In this document: positions 1 through 8,363 of the stretch, piece by piece
Layout of the letters: every line of letters begins with the position of its first letter
Numbering within the stretch: position 1 is the stretch's first letter
Assembly: GCA_030431455.1 (NCBI GenBank)
Contig: JAUIJE010000001.1
Coordinates: 434,001-498,000 of the forward strand
Source: a bacterium
GTDB taxonomy: Bacteria; Myxococcota; UBA727; JAUIJE01
Direction of reading: 5' to 3'
Length of the DNA: 64,000 nt
Notes under the pieces: generated by a model
The model's database searches: none
Seen by the model: the letters and a program-made list of their open reading frames with translations, nothing else
What the model was told of the DNA's origin: nothing
Made by a program: the position numbers and the translations under genes

Positions 1-405
1 GAACAATCCAGGCACATTGGACTCGAACTGGCCGTCGGTCTGGGGCATCACCGCGCGCTCGCGCGTGCCGAACACCAGCTCGATGGCCCCCACCGGGCAC
101 TCCGCCGCGCACCGCGAATGGCCGATGCAGTTGGCCGCGGTGACGAGGTGGGCGCGCCCGTCCACCAGCCCGAGGATGTCCCCCTCGGGGCAGGCCTTGA
201 GGCAGGACAGGCTGCCGATGCAGGTGTCGAGACTGATCACCGGGTGCAGCGACGCGGGCACGGACAGGCCGCTGGCCACCGCGACCTGGAGCCGGTCCCG
301 GTCGCGCTCACCGCGGCGGGCCCGGACAACGACGAAGACGAAGAAGCCGGCGATCACCACCATGAGCGCGACGAGGCTGGTGGCGTAGAGAACATTGTCG
401 GCCAT
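1..405 (-). CDS. Ferredoxin-domain FAD/NAD(P)-dependent oxidoreductase, N-terminal part (runs off the window)
   Basis: This is the first 135 codons of a gene that continues past the left edge. Translation from the ATG at 405 gives an N-terminal membrane anchor (LVALMVVIAGFFVFVVV, about residues 8-24). Two ferredoxin-like Cys motifs follow: CIGSLSCLKACP and CIGHSRCAAECP. Each lacks the second Cys of a classic CxxCxxCxxxCP motif. The reading ends in FESNVPGLF, which in the thioredoxin-reductase-like FAD family leads into the 'valid redox product' segment. The likely role is membrane-bound electron transfer from Fe-S centres to a flavin disulfide-reductase-type module, most of which lies outside the window. 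The substrate cannot be told. The frame is open through base 1. Confidence 0.8.
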   Translation of the reverse strand, partial: MADNVLYATSLVALMVVIAGFFVFVVVRARRGERDRDRLQVAVASGLSVPASLHPVISLDTCIGSLSCLKACPEGDILGLVDGRAHLVTAANCIGHSRCAAECPVGAIELVFGTRERAVMPQTDGQFESNVPGLF

Positions 406-511
406 CGTCACAAATACGCAGCCGGGGGCGATCCGTGTGCCGTACTGCACGGTACTGGAAACCTCCCGGGCCCCCGCGCGTGGTGGGGAAAACAAAACAA
501 ACGGAGGACGT

Positions 512-1084
512 ATGCGCGGACACGCGGTGTGGGGGATCGGACTGTTGCTGGGGATGGGGTGCGACGGGGGCGCCATCGGGTTTGGGCCCGCCACCTACGT
601 GACCAAATCCATTGCCAATGCAAGCAGCCGATCGGGCTCGTGCGTGATCGAGTTCGACGCCCCCGCGTGTTACGAGACGTTTGTCGATCACGACTGCGAC
701 ATCACCCCGAGCTGCGAGGGGGGGGTGTTGGGGCCTTCCCCGGACAGCCCGTGCCCGGTGTGTTTGCCCGCGGTCGAGGGCGACACCTGCGAGATGGCCG
801 AGCAAGGCTTGCCCGAGATGCTCGCCCACACCGTGCCCGCGTCCTGCGCCAATTGGTGCAACGCCGACGAGGAGTGTTTCGCGTTCAAGTTCGACACCGC
901 GTGCGGCGAGGTCTGCGCGGCCCTGCAGGGCGGGATCGACGAGGAGACGGAGTTTGCGATCCAGGAATACGCCACCCGGCGGTGTGGCCTGTGCGGCGAC
1001 ACCGAGGTCACGGTGGAGCGCCTGGGCGCCACCGGTCATTGCGTCGATCACCGATGTGTCTTTGCCGAAGAAGAGGCCGAGTAG
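512..1084 (+). CDS. Cys-rich lipoprotein of unknown function
   Basis: A 190-residue protein with a short lipoprotein signal: MRGHAVWGIGLLLGMGC, lipobox LGMGC, so it is probably lipid-anchored at Cys17. The ATG at 512 is chosen over an upstream in-frame ATG at 395 because a strong GGAGG (503-507) precedes it and the signal peptide then sits at the N-terminus. The mature part holds many Cys residues in pairs, such as CVIEF...ACYETF, CPVC and CGLCG, suggesting a disulfide-rich periplasmic or surface domain. I recognise no family. It converges with the small acidic gene at 1088-1339, separated by 3 bases. Confidence 0.75.
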   Translation: MRGHAVWGIGLLLGMGCDGGAIGFGPATYVTKSIANASSRSGSCVIEFDAPACYETFVDHDCDITPSCEGGVLGPSPDSPCPVCLPAVEGDTCEMAEQGLPEMLAHTVPASCANWCNADEECFAFKFDTACGEVCAALQGGIDEETEFAIQEYATRRCGLCGDTEVTVERLGATGHCVDHRCVFAEEEAE

Positions 1085-1087
1085 GCG

Positions 1088-1339
<252 letters not shown>

Positions 1340-1446
1340 CTCGTCCTCCTGTTCGGTTGCGCGCCGCGAGGTTGCCCCAGGTCGCTCGCCCAGAGAACCC
1401 TTTTCAACCTCGACCCAAGATGCTTTGTGACCCTGCGGAGGACCTT

Positions 1447-1788
1447 ATGGCCAACGAAGGAATGCACGAGCCCATTTCTGAACTCACCGACGAGGTGCGC
1501 GACATGCACCGGGCGATCATCTCGTTGATGGAGGAGCTTGAGGCGGTCGACTGGTACAACCAGCGCGCGTGCGCGACCAAAGACGAAGAGCTCAAGGGCG
1601 TGCTCGAACACAACCGCGACGAGGAGATGGAGCACGCGGCCATGACCCTGGAGTGGATCCGCCGCCGCAGCCCGACCTTCGACAAGGAGCTGCGCGATTG
1701 GTTGTTCACCGACAAGCCCTTGGCCCACCATGGCGGGGACGCGGCCGGCGACGACAGCGGCACCACCGTGGGATCGCTCAAATCCTGA
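1447..1788 (+). CDS. Encapsulated ferritin-like protein (EncFtn)
   Basis: A 113-residue ferroxidase of the encapsulated ferritin family, which oxidises Fe(II) inside an encapsulin nanocompartment. The segment MEELEAVDWY ... HNRDEEMEHAAMTLEW closely follows the Rhodospirillum rubrum EncFtn sequence as I recall it. By that alignment the ferroxidase ligands are E30, E60 and H63, with W36/Y37 beside them. The C-terminus is a flexible Gly/Asp linker ending TTVGSLKS, which resembles the LTVGSLRR-type encapsulin cargo-loading peptide. The start at 1447 is preceded by GGAGG at 1437-1441; an upstream in-frame ATG at 1420 is less likely. No encapsulin shell gene lies next to it, which is unusual, since the shell is normally the next gene. 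Confidence 0.9.
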   Translation: MANEGMHEPISELTDEVRDMHRAIISLMEELEAVDWYNQRACATKDEELKGVLEHNRDEEMEHAAMTLEWIRRRSPTFDKELRDWLFTDKPLAHHGGDAAGDDSGTTVGSLKS

Positions 1789-1826
1789 GCCCGTGCCCGC
1801 CGGCCGGGCGGTGGTACACTGAGGCC

Positions 1827-2759
1827 ATGCGCCGCGGCCCCCTCCTGTTGTTCGTCGTGCTCTTGGGGGCTTGCCCCGACACCACCGGGCCCGCGCCCGA
1901 GCCCGAGGGGTTCGTGGTCGGCCCCAGCCCCTACGTCGAAGACTTCGAGACCGCCGCGGAGAACATGGACCCCGCGGTGCGCGATCAAGGGGTGGGCATC
2001 CCCGAAGGCGACCTCGCCGGTACCTTCGCCCTGCGCACCGTGTCCGCCACCCTCGTCGACACCGTGATCAACGGCCAACACCGGGGCGGCGGGGTCAACT
2101 TCCGCCTGGTCACGCGCACCTTCGACGAGGAGACCCGCGACTACACCCAGCGCTCGGTGCTGTGCGACGGCTTCAACTTTGAGGTCGCCGGCGTCATCAC
2201 CGAGACGTTGCCCGGCGCGTACCGCAAAGTGCCTGCATCGGAGAACGAGACCGTGCGGGCGGACATGGAGGGCGGCATCTACCTGTCCTTCGGCCACGTG
2301 CAGCTCTGGGGCATTCAGGGTCTCGAAGACCCCGCGACCTCGCCGTTGCCGACGACGATTGAAGAGGCCGACGCCCCCCCGCACAAAGACCACATCTACG
2401 ACATGGACGAGGACGGCGAGCGCGGCATCACCCTGCACATCGAGGGGCAGCTGGGCGCGGGGGAGTTCGTGGGGGACGTCTACGCGATCCAACGCAAGAC
2501 GGTGGGCCTGCAGGGCGTGACGGTGTCGAAGGACCACGCGTTTGGCTTTGTCACCACCGGCTACGAGAGCCTCCCGTTGGGGGCGGACCCGGACATCCTG
2601 TCCTCGATTTACCAGGGCTCGGCCGACCCGCACCCGGACGCGAACGAGAGTTGGTTCGAAGAGGTGCGCATCGCCGACGACGCGGATTGTGACGACGTGA
2701 TGGCGTTTGCCGACGACGGCGGATTTGTCGAGGACGCGGCCCCGTGGATCAGTGAATAG
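1827..2759 (+). CDS. Lipoprotein of unknown function
   Basis: A 310-residue protein beginning MRRGPLLLFVVLLGAC: lipobox LGAC, predicted lipidation at Cys16, followed by a short Pro/Glu linker. The mature part has no Cys pattern or repeat that I recognise. It is acidic with predicted beta structure (for example GGIYLSFGHVQLWGIQG and GERGITLHIEGQLGAGEFVGDVYAIQRKTVG). It starts 38 bases after the encapsulated ferritin gene. It is not an encapsulin: the sequence is clearly exported and has no HK97-like features. Function unknown; probably periplasmic or outer-membrane attached. Confidence 0.75.
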   Translation: MRRGPLLLFVVLLGACPDTTGPAPEPEGFVVGPSPYVEDFETAAENMDPAVRDQGVGIPEGDLAGTFALRTVSATLVDTVINGQHRGGGVNFRLVTRTFDEETRDYTQRSVLCDGFNFEVAGVITETLPGAYRKVPASENETVRADMEGGIYLSFGHVQLWGIQGLEDPATSPLPTTIEEADAPPHKDHIYDMDEDGERGITLHIEGQLGAGEFVGDVYAIQRKTVGLQGVTVSKDHAFGFVTTGYESLPLGADPDILSSIYQGSADPHPDANESWFEEVRIADDADCDDVMAFADDGGFVEDAAPWISE

Positions 2760-2774
2760 CCGCGGGGGGCGCGG

Positions 2775-3896
2775 TCAGCGTTTCTCCAGGTGGCGCTTGA
2801 CCGGGCCGCCGATGTCGTCGGTCAAAATCAGGAACGAGTCGTGGCCTTGCGGGGCGCCGACCTCGACGTAGGTGGTGGGCGCGCCCCCCTCTTGGATGAG
2901 CCGGGCCGCCTCCCGCTGTTGCCACACCGGGAACAAGATGTCGGTGGTGACCCCGATGACCAGCGTGTCGCTCTGGATGCGGGCCGCGCCCTCCTCCAGC
3001 GACGAGAAACCATCGCCGAGGTCGAACAGGTCCATCGCCTTGCTGATGTAGAGATAGCTGTTGGCGTCGTAGGTCCGGGCGAACTTCTCGGCCTGGTATT
3101 CGATGTAGCTCTCGACGGCGAAGTCGGTCCCGAGCTGGGGGGCGCCGGGCTGGCGCGCCCGGCCGAACCGTTCGTTGAGCTCGGGGCCGGACCGGTAGGT
3201 GAGCGTGCCCATGGCCCGGGCCACGCGCATGCCGTCGAGGGGGGCGGGGCCGTCGTAGTAGTGGCCGGCGGCGAAGTGGGGGTCGGCCATCACCGCCCGG
3301 CGCTGGGCATAGCGGGCCGCGATCGACGACGGGTAGCTGCGCGCGGTGGCGGAGATGGACACCGTGCGGGCCACCCGGTCGGGGGCGAGCGCGGACAAGG
3401 CCAGCGATTGCATTCCGCCGAGGGAGCTGCCCACCGACGCGTGCAGGCGCTCGATGCCCATGGCGTCGAGCAGCCGCAGCTGGGCTTGGACCATGTCGAA
3501 CACGGTGATGATCGGGAAGTCGGGCCCGTAGGGCCGGCCGGTGGCGAAGTCCAAGCTGCTCGGTCCGGTGGAGCCAAAACAGCCGCCAAGCACATTGGTG
3601 CACACCACAAAGAAGCGGTCGGTGTCGAGGGCGCGGCCCGGGCCGATGAACGCTTCCCACCAGCCGTTGTTGTCGTTGGCCGCGGTGGAGTGCGCGTGCG
3701 AGGACGCGGAGAGCCCGGTGTGGAGCAGGATGACGTTGTCTTTGGCCGGGCGCAGGGCGCCCCAGGTCTCGTAGGCCAGCTGCAGGCGAGACAGGCTGCC
3801 GCCGTGCTCGAGCCCGAAGGGCTCGTCAGACCGAAAACAAAACGCACCCTTGGGGGCGCGGTCGGAGCACGGACGCTCTTTGAGGGCGACGGCCAT
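2775..3896 (-). CDS. metX: Homoserine O-acetyltransferase
   Basis: A 373-residue alpha/beta-hydrolase-fold acyltransferase that acylates homoserine for methionine synthesis, using acetyl-CoA in most of the family (some members use succinyl-CoA; I cannot exclude that). Diagnostic segments are LAYETWG, NVLGGCFGSTGPSS, the nucleophile elbow GSSLGGMQS (catalytic Ser158), the acid in TTDILFP and the base in GHDSFL. The length fits the family. The start at 3896 is chosen because homology begins there; the frame stays open far upstream but is not MetX-like. It diverges from the sspB-like gene, with 139 bases between. metH in the same window is the last step of the same pathway. Confidence 0.93.
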   Translation of the reverse strand: MAVALKERPCSDRAPKGAFCFRSDEPFGLEHGGSLSRLQLAYETWGALRPAKDNVILLHTGLSASSHAHSTAANDNNGWWEAFIGPGRALDTDRFFVVCTNVLGGCFGSTGPSSLDFATGRPYGPDFPIITVFDMVQAQLRLLDAMGIERLHASVGSSLGGMQSLALSALAPDRVARTVSISATARSYPSSIAARYAQRRAVMADPHFAAGHYYDGPAPLDGMRVARAMGTLTYRSGPELNERFGRARQPGAPQLGTDFAVESYIEYQAEKFARTYDANSYLYISKAMDLFDLGDGFSSLEEGAARIQSDTLVIGVTTDILFPVWQQREAARLIQEGGAPTTYVEVGAPQGHDSFLILTDDIGGPVKRHLEKR

Positions 3897-4035
3897 GCGC
3901 ACATGTTGGCATTCCCGTAAAATGATGCAACGCGGTAAGCGGATCAACGCCAGGCCTGGACGAGACTTCCCGCGCCACGCGGCCCAGGGGGCGCGGGGGC
4001 CAGCGCCAGGCGCGCGGCGGGCCAGAGGAGGACGT

Positions 4036-4635
4036 GTGGCGGAGGACAAAGGGGGCGACGTGGTTTCGTTCGCCGCAAAAAAGGCCGAAGCCGACGCCCA
4101 AGACGCGGCCATCCTCGCGGTCGCGGGGTCTGCCCAGAAGCTCGCGGCCTTCGCCCGGTACATCGAGGACGGCATGGTCATGGTCACCATCGACGCCCGC
4201 CCGGTGGGGGTGAAGGTCCCGGCCCAGTTTCGCGGCAACTGCCAACTCAACTTGAACTTTTCGCACCGGTTTTTTCTCGACGACTTCGAGTACGACGACC
4301 GCGGGGTGCGCGCGTCCCTGTCGTTTTCGGGCACGTCCTCGCTGTGTGACATCCCCTGGCCCGCGGTGTGGATGATCCGCTCCCACGTCACCGGTGAGGT
4401 CGCCCTCGCGCCCGACGACGTGCCCGACGTGCTGCGCACCGACCTGCTCGGCCCCGAGCCCGAATCGGTGACCGAGGCGCCCACCAAAGAAGAGACCCCG
4501 GCCGCCCTGTCCGACACCGCGGAGGTGGGCAGCCAAGACCCCACCGAGACCGCCGACGACGGGGCCGACGACGAGGGGGGCGACGACGAGCCGCCCCGCG
4601 GCCCCCCCAAGCTCACCTTGGTCAAGAGCTCCTAA
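4036..4635 (+). CDS. sspB: SspB-like ClpXP adaptor
   Basis: A 199-residue protein with the SspB fold signature at about residues 48-115: VTIDARPVGVKVPAQ, LNLNFSHRF, ASLSFSGTSSLCDIPWPAVW. SspB tethers ssrA-tagged or other substrates to ClpX for degradation in the cytoplasm. After the domain comes a long acidic linker and then a C-terminal RGPPKLTLVKSS. This matches the ClpX-docking tail of E. coli SspB (ending RPALRVVK, from memory) but with two extra serines. It starts with GTG at 4036, supported by AGAGGAGG just upstream. It converges with the PolX gene 8 bases away. Confidence 0.85.
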   Translation: MAEDKGGDVVSFAAKKAEADAQDAAILAVAGSAQKLAAFARYIEDGMVMVTIDARPVGVKVPAQFRGNCQLNLNFSHRFFLDDFEYDDRGVRASLSFSGTSSLCDIPWPAVWMIRSHVTGEVALAPDDVPDVLRTDLLGPEPESVTEAPTKEETPAALSDTAEVGSQDPTETADDGADDEGGDDEPPRGPPKLTLVKSS

Positions 4636-4643
4636 GGGGGCTT

Positions 4644-6584
4644 CTACCCATCGTCTTCGACGTCGACGATGTCGCTGCTCTCCTCGGGCAGGACCTGGGG
4701 CGAGCCGGTCAACATCAACAGGTTGAACGCGGCTTGCAGCGGGTTGTCTGACAGTTGCATCAGGCCCGCCTCGACCTCGTGGTCGGGCTGGCCCTGCATA
4801 AACTTCTGGATGCGGTCCCGCAGGGCGGGGCTGAGCACCCCGGCCTTCAGCTGCTCGGCAATGTCGTTGCGCACGGGCACGTGGGCCGCGGCCGCGGGCA
4901 CTTCCCCGCGCCGGGTCACGCGGTAGAGCCCCTCGAGGTCCAAGGTGTTGAGCACCCGGGCCCGGGTGGCCCAGCCCCGCCGGGCCACGTAGGTCGCGAA
5001 GCGCAAACCCTCGTCGGACTTGCCCGAGGCGAGCGCGAGCTTGGCCCCGCGCTCGACCAAGCTGCGCACCACCCCCTCGTCGGGGTCCATGCGGTGGTAG
5101 GTCCCGTCGACGTCGACCGCGAGCTTGGCGGCCAAAAACGCTTCAAAGAACTGTGCGCTGGGGGTGCCCGCCCGGCTCTTGCCCTCGTGCCGATCCGACA
5201 GGTGGGCCCAGGCGTCGATCACCCCGTGGTCGGCCGCGGCGGTGAGCGCACGGGTGCGCACCTCATCGTCGTCGGGCACGTCTTGGTCAAAGCGCGCCAC
5301 CACCCAGTCGAAGCCCTCGGTCCAGTCGTCCGGCCGGTTGAGCGCGCCGGCGGCATCGACGGTGAGCAACAGCGTGCTCTTGACCTGGACCGGGGAATGT
5401 TGCTGGACCTGCACCAGGGTGTCGTGAAACGCGACCACCTCCGCCCGCTGGGCGAAGTCCCGCGCGTCCACCCCCACGAACACATGGGACAGGCGCAGGC
5501 GCCGGGCCCGGGCGACCACGTCCTCGATGGCGGCGCGGCTTTTCCCGGCCATGGCCCGCAGGTCGCCGACCAGGCTGGTGGGCTCGACGAGGGCGGGGAG
5601 GGTGCCGGCGTCGGCGGCTTCGATCTCGCCCAGGTTCTCGCGCAGCTCGGGGGGGATGAAGGGCAGGCCCACCGCGCGGAAGATGTCGTTCTCTTCGGGG
5701 CCGGGGGAGATGCGTTTTTCCTCGGGGAGGCGGAAAATGCCGTGGTCCGAGATCTTGAGCTGGCGGCGGTTGGCCCGCAGCCGCATCGCGATGTTGTGGC
5801 CCTGGGAGCCGGTGAAATAGTGCATACCGGCCCCGTACTGTTCGGGCGGGATCACGCGCACATCAAACTGCAGGCCCGGGGCCATGCGCACCGAGGCCCG
5901 GCCTTCGCCGGCGATGTAGACATGCTCGACCATGGGCAGGTGGGCAAAGGTCTCGACGATGCGCCCGCGCTCGGTGGTGGCCACGAGCACGTCGAGGTCC
6001 CCGCAGGTGGCCTTGCGCCGGCGGGCCGAGCCGGTCTGGGTCAAGGCCGCCACCGCGGGGTCGCTCTTGAGCGCGTCGATGACCTCGCCCCCGATGCGCA
6101 ACGCGTCGAACAGGAGCACCCGGTGGCCTTGGCTTTTGTGGATCTCGATGGCGCGCAGGATGTCGGCGGAGGCTTGTTCGGGCAGGCCGGGCAGGCCGAT
6201 GAGCTGGCCGGTGCGGGCGGCGTATTCGAGCTGGTCGACCGACGCGATGCCGAGGTGTTGGAAGACGGTGCGGGCGGTGCGGGCGCCGATGCCCTTGATG
6301 GCCAAAAGCGCGCGAATGCCGGGGGGGAGTTTTTGGCGGAGGCGCTTGTGTTCGGCGCAGGTCCCGGTGCGGAGGATGTCTTTGATCCGGGTGACGCTGC
6401 CTTCGCCGATGTCGTGCAGGCGCTCCAAGGAGCCCGCGGCGAGCATCTCGCTCACCGGGCGGCCGAGGGTCTGGAGTTTTTTCGCGGTGCGCTCGAAGGC
6501 GCGGGCCCGGAAGGGGTCGCCGCCGTCGATGCGCAGCAGCTCCGACATCTCGAGGAACACCTCGGCGATGTCGTCGTTGGTCAT
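4644..6584 (-). CDS. polX: Family X DNA polymerase with degenerate PHP domain
   Basis: A 646-residue bacterial PolX homologue. The N-terminal helix-hairpin-helix region has HDIGEGSVTRI and AIKGIGARTART (about 57-107). The palm motif is intact: TGSARRR at 184-190, CGDLDVL with D196 and D198, and a third Asp in LQFDVRV (D241), so nucleotidyl transfer is expected. The C-terminal PHP nuclease region (about 340-570) has lost the metal-binding His and Asp motifs: where DLHxHT is expected it reads GDLRAMAGKS, and SDAH is replaced by ASGKSDE. About 70 extra C-terminal residues follow. The start codon overlaps the stop of the upstream PolX paralogue as ATGA, so the two are probably translationally coupled. 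Confidence 0.85.
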   Translation of the reverse strand: MTNDDIAEVFLEMSELLRIDGGDPFRARAFERTAKKLQTLGRPVSEMLAAGSLERLHDIGEGSVTRIKDILRTGTCAEHKRLRQKLPPGIRALLAIKGIGARTARTVFQHLGIASVDQLEYAARTGQLIGLPGLPEQASADILRAIEIHKSQGHRVLLFDALRIGGEVIDALKSDPAVAALTQTGSARRRKATCGDLDVLVATTERGRIVETFAHLPMVEHVYIAGEGRASVRMAPGLQFDVRVIPPEQYGAGMHYFTGSQGHNIAMRLRANRRQLKISDHGIFRLPEEKRISPGPEENDIFRAVGLPFIPPELRENLGEIEAADAGTLPALVEPTSLVGDLRAMAGKSRAAIEDVVARARRLRLSHVFVGVDARDFAQRAEVVAFHDTLVQVQQHSPVQVKSTLLLTVDAAGALNRPDDWTEGFDWVVARFDQDVPDDDEVRTRALTAAADHGVIDAWAHLSDRHEGKSRAGTPSAQFFEAFLAAKLAVDVDGTYHRMDPDEGVVRSLVERGAKLALASGKSDEGLRFATYVARRGWATRARVLNTLDLEGLYRVTRRGEVPAAAAHVPVRNDIAEQLKAGVLSPALRDRIQKFMQGQPDHEVEAGLMQLSDNPLQAAFNLLMLTGSPQVLPEESSDIVDVEDDG

Positions 6585-8293
6585 GCCGCGGCGGCCGCGC
6601 GCCGGTCGGCGATCCACTGCTGGAGGGCGTCGAGGGGGCGGCAGTTGAGGATGTCGTCGGGGGAGAGCCCGGCCCGGCGCGCGATGGTGATGCCGTAGTC
6701 GAGGTGGGACAATGCTTCTGTGCTGTGGGCGTCGGCGGCGATGGAGATGAGGATGCCGCGCTCTTTGGCCTGGGCCATGTAGGTCTCGTTGAGGTCGAGG
6801 CGGGCGGGGTGGCTGTTGTGTTCGACACAGGTCCCGGTCTCGGCGCAGGCGGTGAGGAACGCGTCGACGTCGAACTCACTGGGGGCGCGGCCGAGCAGCA
6901 GGCGGCCGGTGGGGTGGCCGATGATGTCGGTGAGGGGGTGGCGCACCGCCGCGAGCATGCGGTCGGTCATCTCCTCGGCGGTGGCCCGGTAGCGCTGGTG
7001 CACCGACGCGATGACCACGTCGAGGGTCTGTAACACCCCGTCGGGGTAATCGAGGGCGCCGTCTTTCAAGATATCGCTCTCGACCCCGAGCAGCACCGGG
7101 CAGCCCTGGTGGTCTTGGTTGAGCGCGTCGACCTCTTGGCGCTGTTTGGCCAGCGCGCCCGCGTCGAGCCCGCCGGCGTAGGCCGCGGTGTGGCTGTGCT
7201 CGGTGATGCCGAGATAGGTCAGGCCCGCGGCCGCGGCCGCGTCGCGCATCTGCACCAGGGTGTGCAGGCCGTCCGAGGCGGTGGTGTGGTTGTGCAACGC
7301 CCCCGCGATGTCTTCGCGGCGGACCAGGCGTGGGCCCGCTTGGCCCTCGACGACGAGCGGCACCGGATCGAGCCAGCGCTCGGGGGGCGCGGGCACAAGC
7401 TCGAGGGCGCGGAACACCTCGTCGACGTCCGCGGCCTCGACCGGGTCTTCGCCGTCGAAAAGCCCGCTTTTGTCGTACACAAAGCCGAGCTCCTCGGCCC
7501 GGGCCACGAGCCGCGCACAAAAGTCCGGCTCGGCCCCGAAGTAGAGCACCGCGGCCATCGCCTGGTCGGCGTCCGGCAGGTGCAACGTCACGTCGAAACC
7601 GTCGAACGTGCCGGTCACGGTGTCGTCCTCGACCTTGGCGTCGTCGAGCAAGGCCGCGAGGGTCTCGCCGTCGGTCCCGGTGCACACCACCCGCAGGCCG
7701 GCCACGGTCTCTTGGCCGCGCCGGAGGGCACCGGACAAATGCAGCTGGGCATCGGGGGCCTTGTCCGCGGCCGCGGCTTGGAGGGTCGCGTACAATGCCA
7801 GTGCATGATCGAGCCGGCGCTTGCCCAAGAACTGCCGCACGGTCTCGATCCCGGCCACGACCTTGTCTTGGGTCTTCTTGCCAAACCCCTTGAGGTCCAC
7901 GAGGCGGTTTTCGTTGCAGGCGTACTCGAGCTCGCCCACCGAGGTCACGCCGAGCTCTTGCCACAGCTGGCGCACCTTCTTGGGGCCGAGGCCCTTGATT
8001 TTGCGCACGTCGAACAGCCCGATGGGGATCTGTTGCTTCATCTCGTCGAGGGGGGCGAAGGCCCCGTCGGTGGCGAGGGCGCGCACCGCTTCTTTGACCT
8101 GCTTGCCAATGTCACGGCGCTTGTCGAGTTCGCCCGACTCGACCATCTCGTCAAACTCCCCTTCGCTGCTGCGCAGGGTCCAGGCCGCGGCGGAAAAGGC
8201 GGGGCCGTTCAGGCCGGTCTCGGGGAGGAGCTCGGCCGCGAACGCGATTTGGCCGAGGGCATCGAGAATCTGTCGTTTGGTCAGGGTGCTCAT
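6581..8293 (-). CDS. PolX paralogue with intact PHP domain and inactivated polymerase palm
   Basis: A 570-residue PolX-type protein of normal family length. HhH motifs are present (IKGLGPKKVRQLW, DLKGFGKKTQDKV). In the palm, the expected GS...GDxD motif reads SGALRRGQETVAGLRV at about 187-202, so both catalytic aspartates are replaced (by Gly and Arg). Only the third Asp (D234, GFDVTL) remains. The PHP phosphoesterase site is complete: HNH at 334-336, D341, EHSH at 365-368, E405, H432, H460, H495, D521 and H523. This predicts a 3'-5' exonuclease or phosphatase without polymerase activity. The start at 8293 fits the family; its TGA overlaps the ATG of the second PolX gene. Confidence 0.85.
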   Translation of the reverse strand: MSTLTKRQILDALGQIAFAAELLPETGLNGPAFSAAAWTLRSSEGEFDEMVESGELDKRRDIGKQVKEAVRALATDGAFAPLDEMKQQIPIGLFDVRKIKGLGPKKVRQLWQELGVTSVGELEYACNENRLVDLKGFGKKTQDKVVAGIETVRQFLGKRRLDHALALYATLQAAAADKAPDAQLHLSGALRRGQETVAGLRVVCTGTDGETLAALLDDAKVEDDTVTGTFDGFDVTLHLPDADQAMAAVLYFGAEPDFCARLVARAEELGFVYDKSGLFDGEDPVEAADVDEVFRALELVPAPPERWLDPVPLVVEGQAGPRLVRREDIAGALHNHTTASDGLHTLVQMRDAAAAAGLTYLGITEHSHTAAYAGGLDAGALAKQRQEVDALNQDHQGCPVLLGVESDILKDGALDYPDGVLQTLDVVIASVHQRYRATAEEMTDRMLAAVRHPLTDIIGHPTGRLLLGRAPSEFDVDAFLTACAETGTCVEHNSHPARLDLNETYMAQAKERGILISIAADAHSTEALSHLDYGITIARRAGLSPDDILNCRPLDALQQWIADRRAAAAA

Positions 8294-8363
8294 CGCGCGA
8301 AAAGCTAGCGCGCGAGACCCCTGGGGTGAACCGGGACGTGCCCGCGCGCCGCCCTTGGGGCGC

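Noticed and set aside
1827-2759. Encapsulin shell gene expected after the encapsulated ferritin
   Set aside because: The product has a lipoprotein signal (LGAC) and no HK97-fold features.
3897-4625. Long N-terminal extension of the MetX frame
   Set aside because: Homology to MetX begins at the ATG at 3896, and the extension lies opposite the SspB-like gene.
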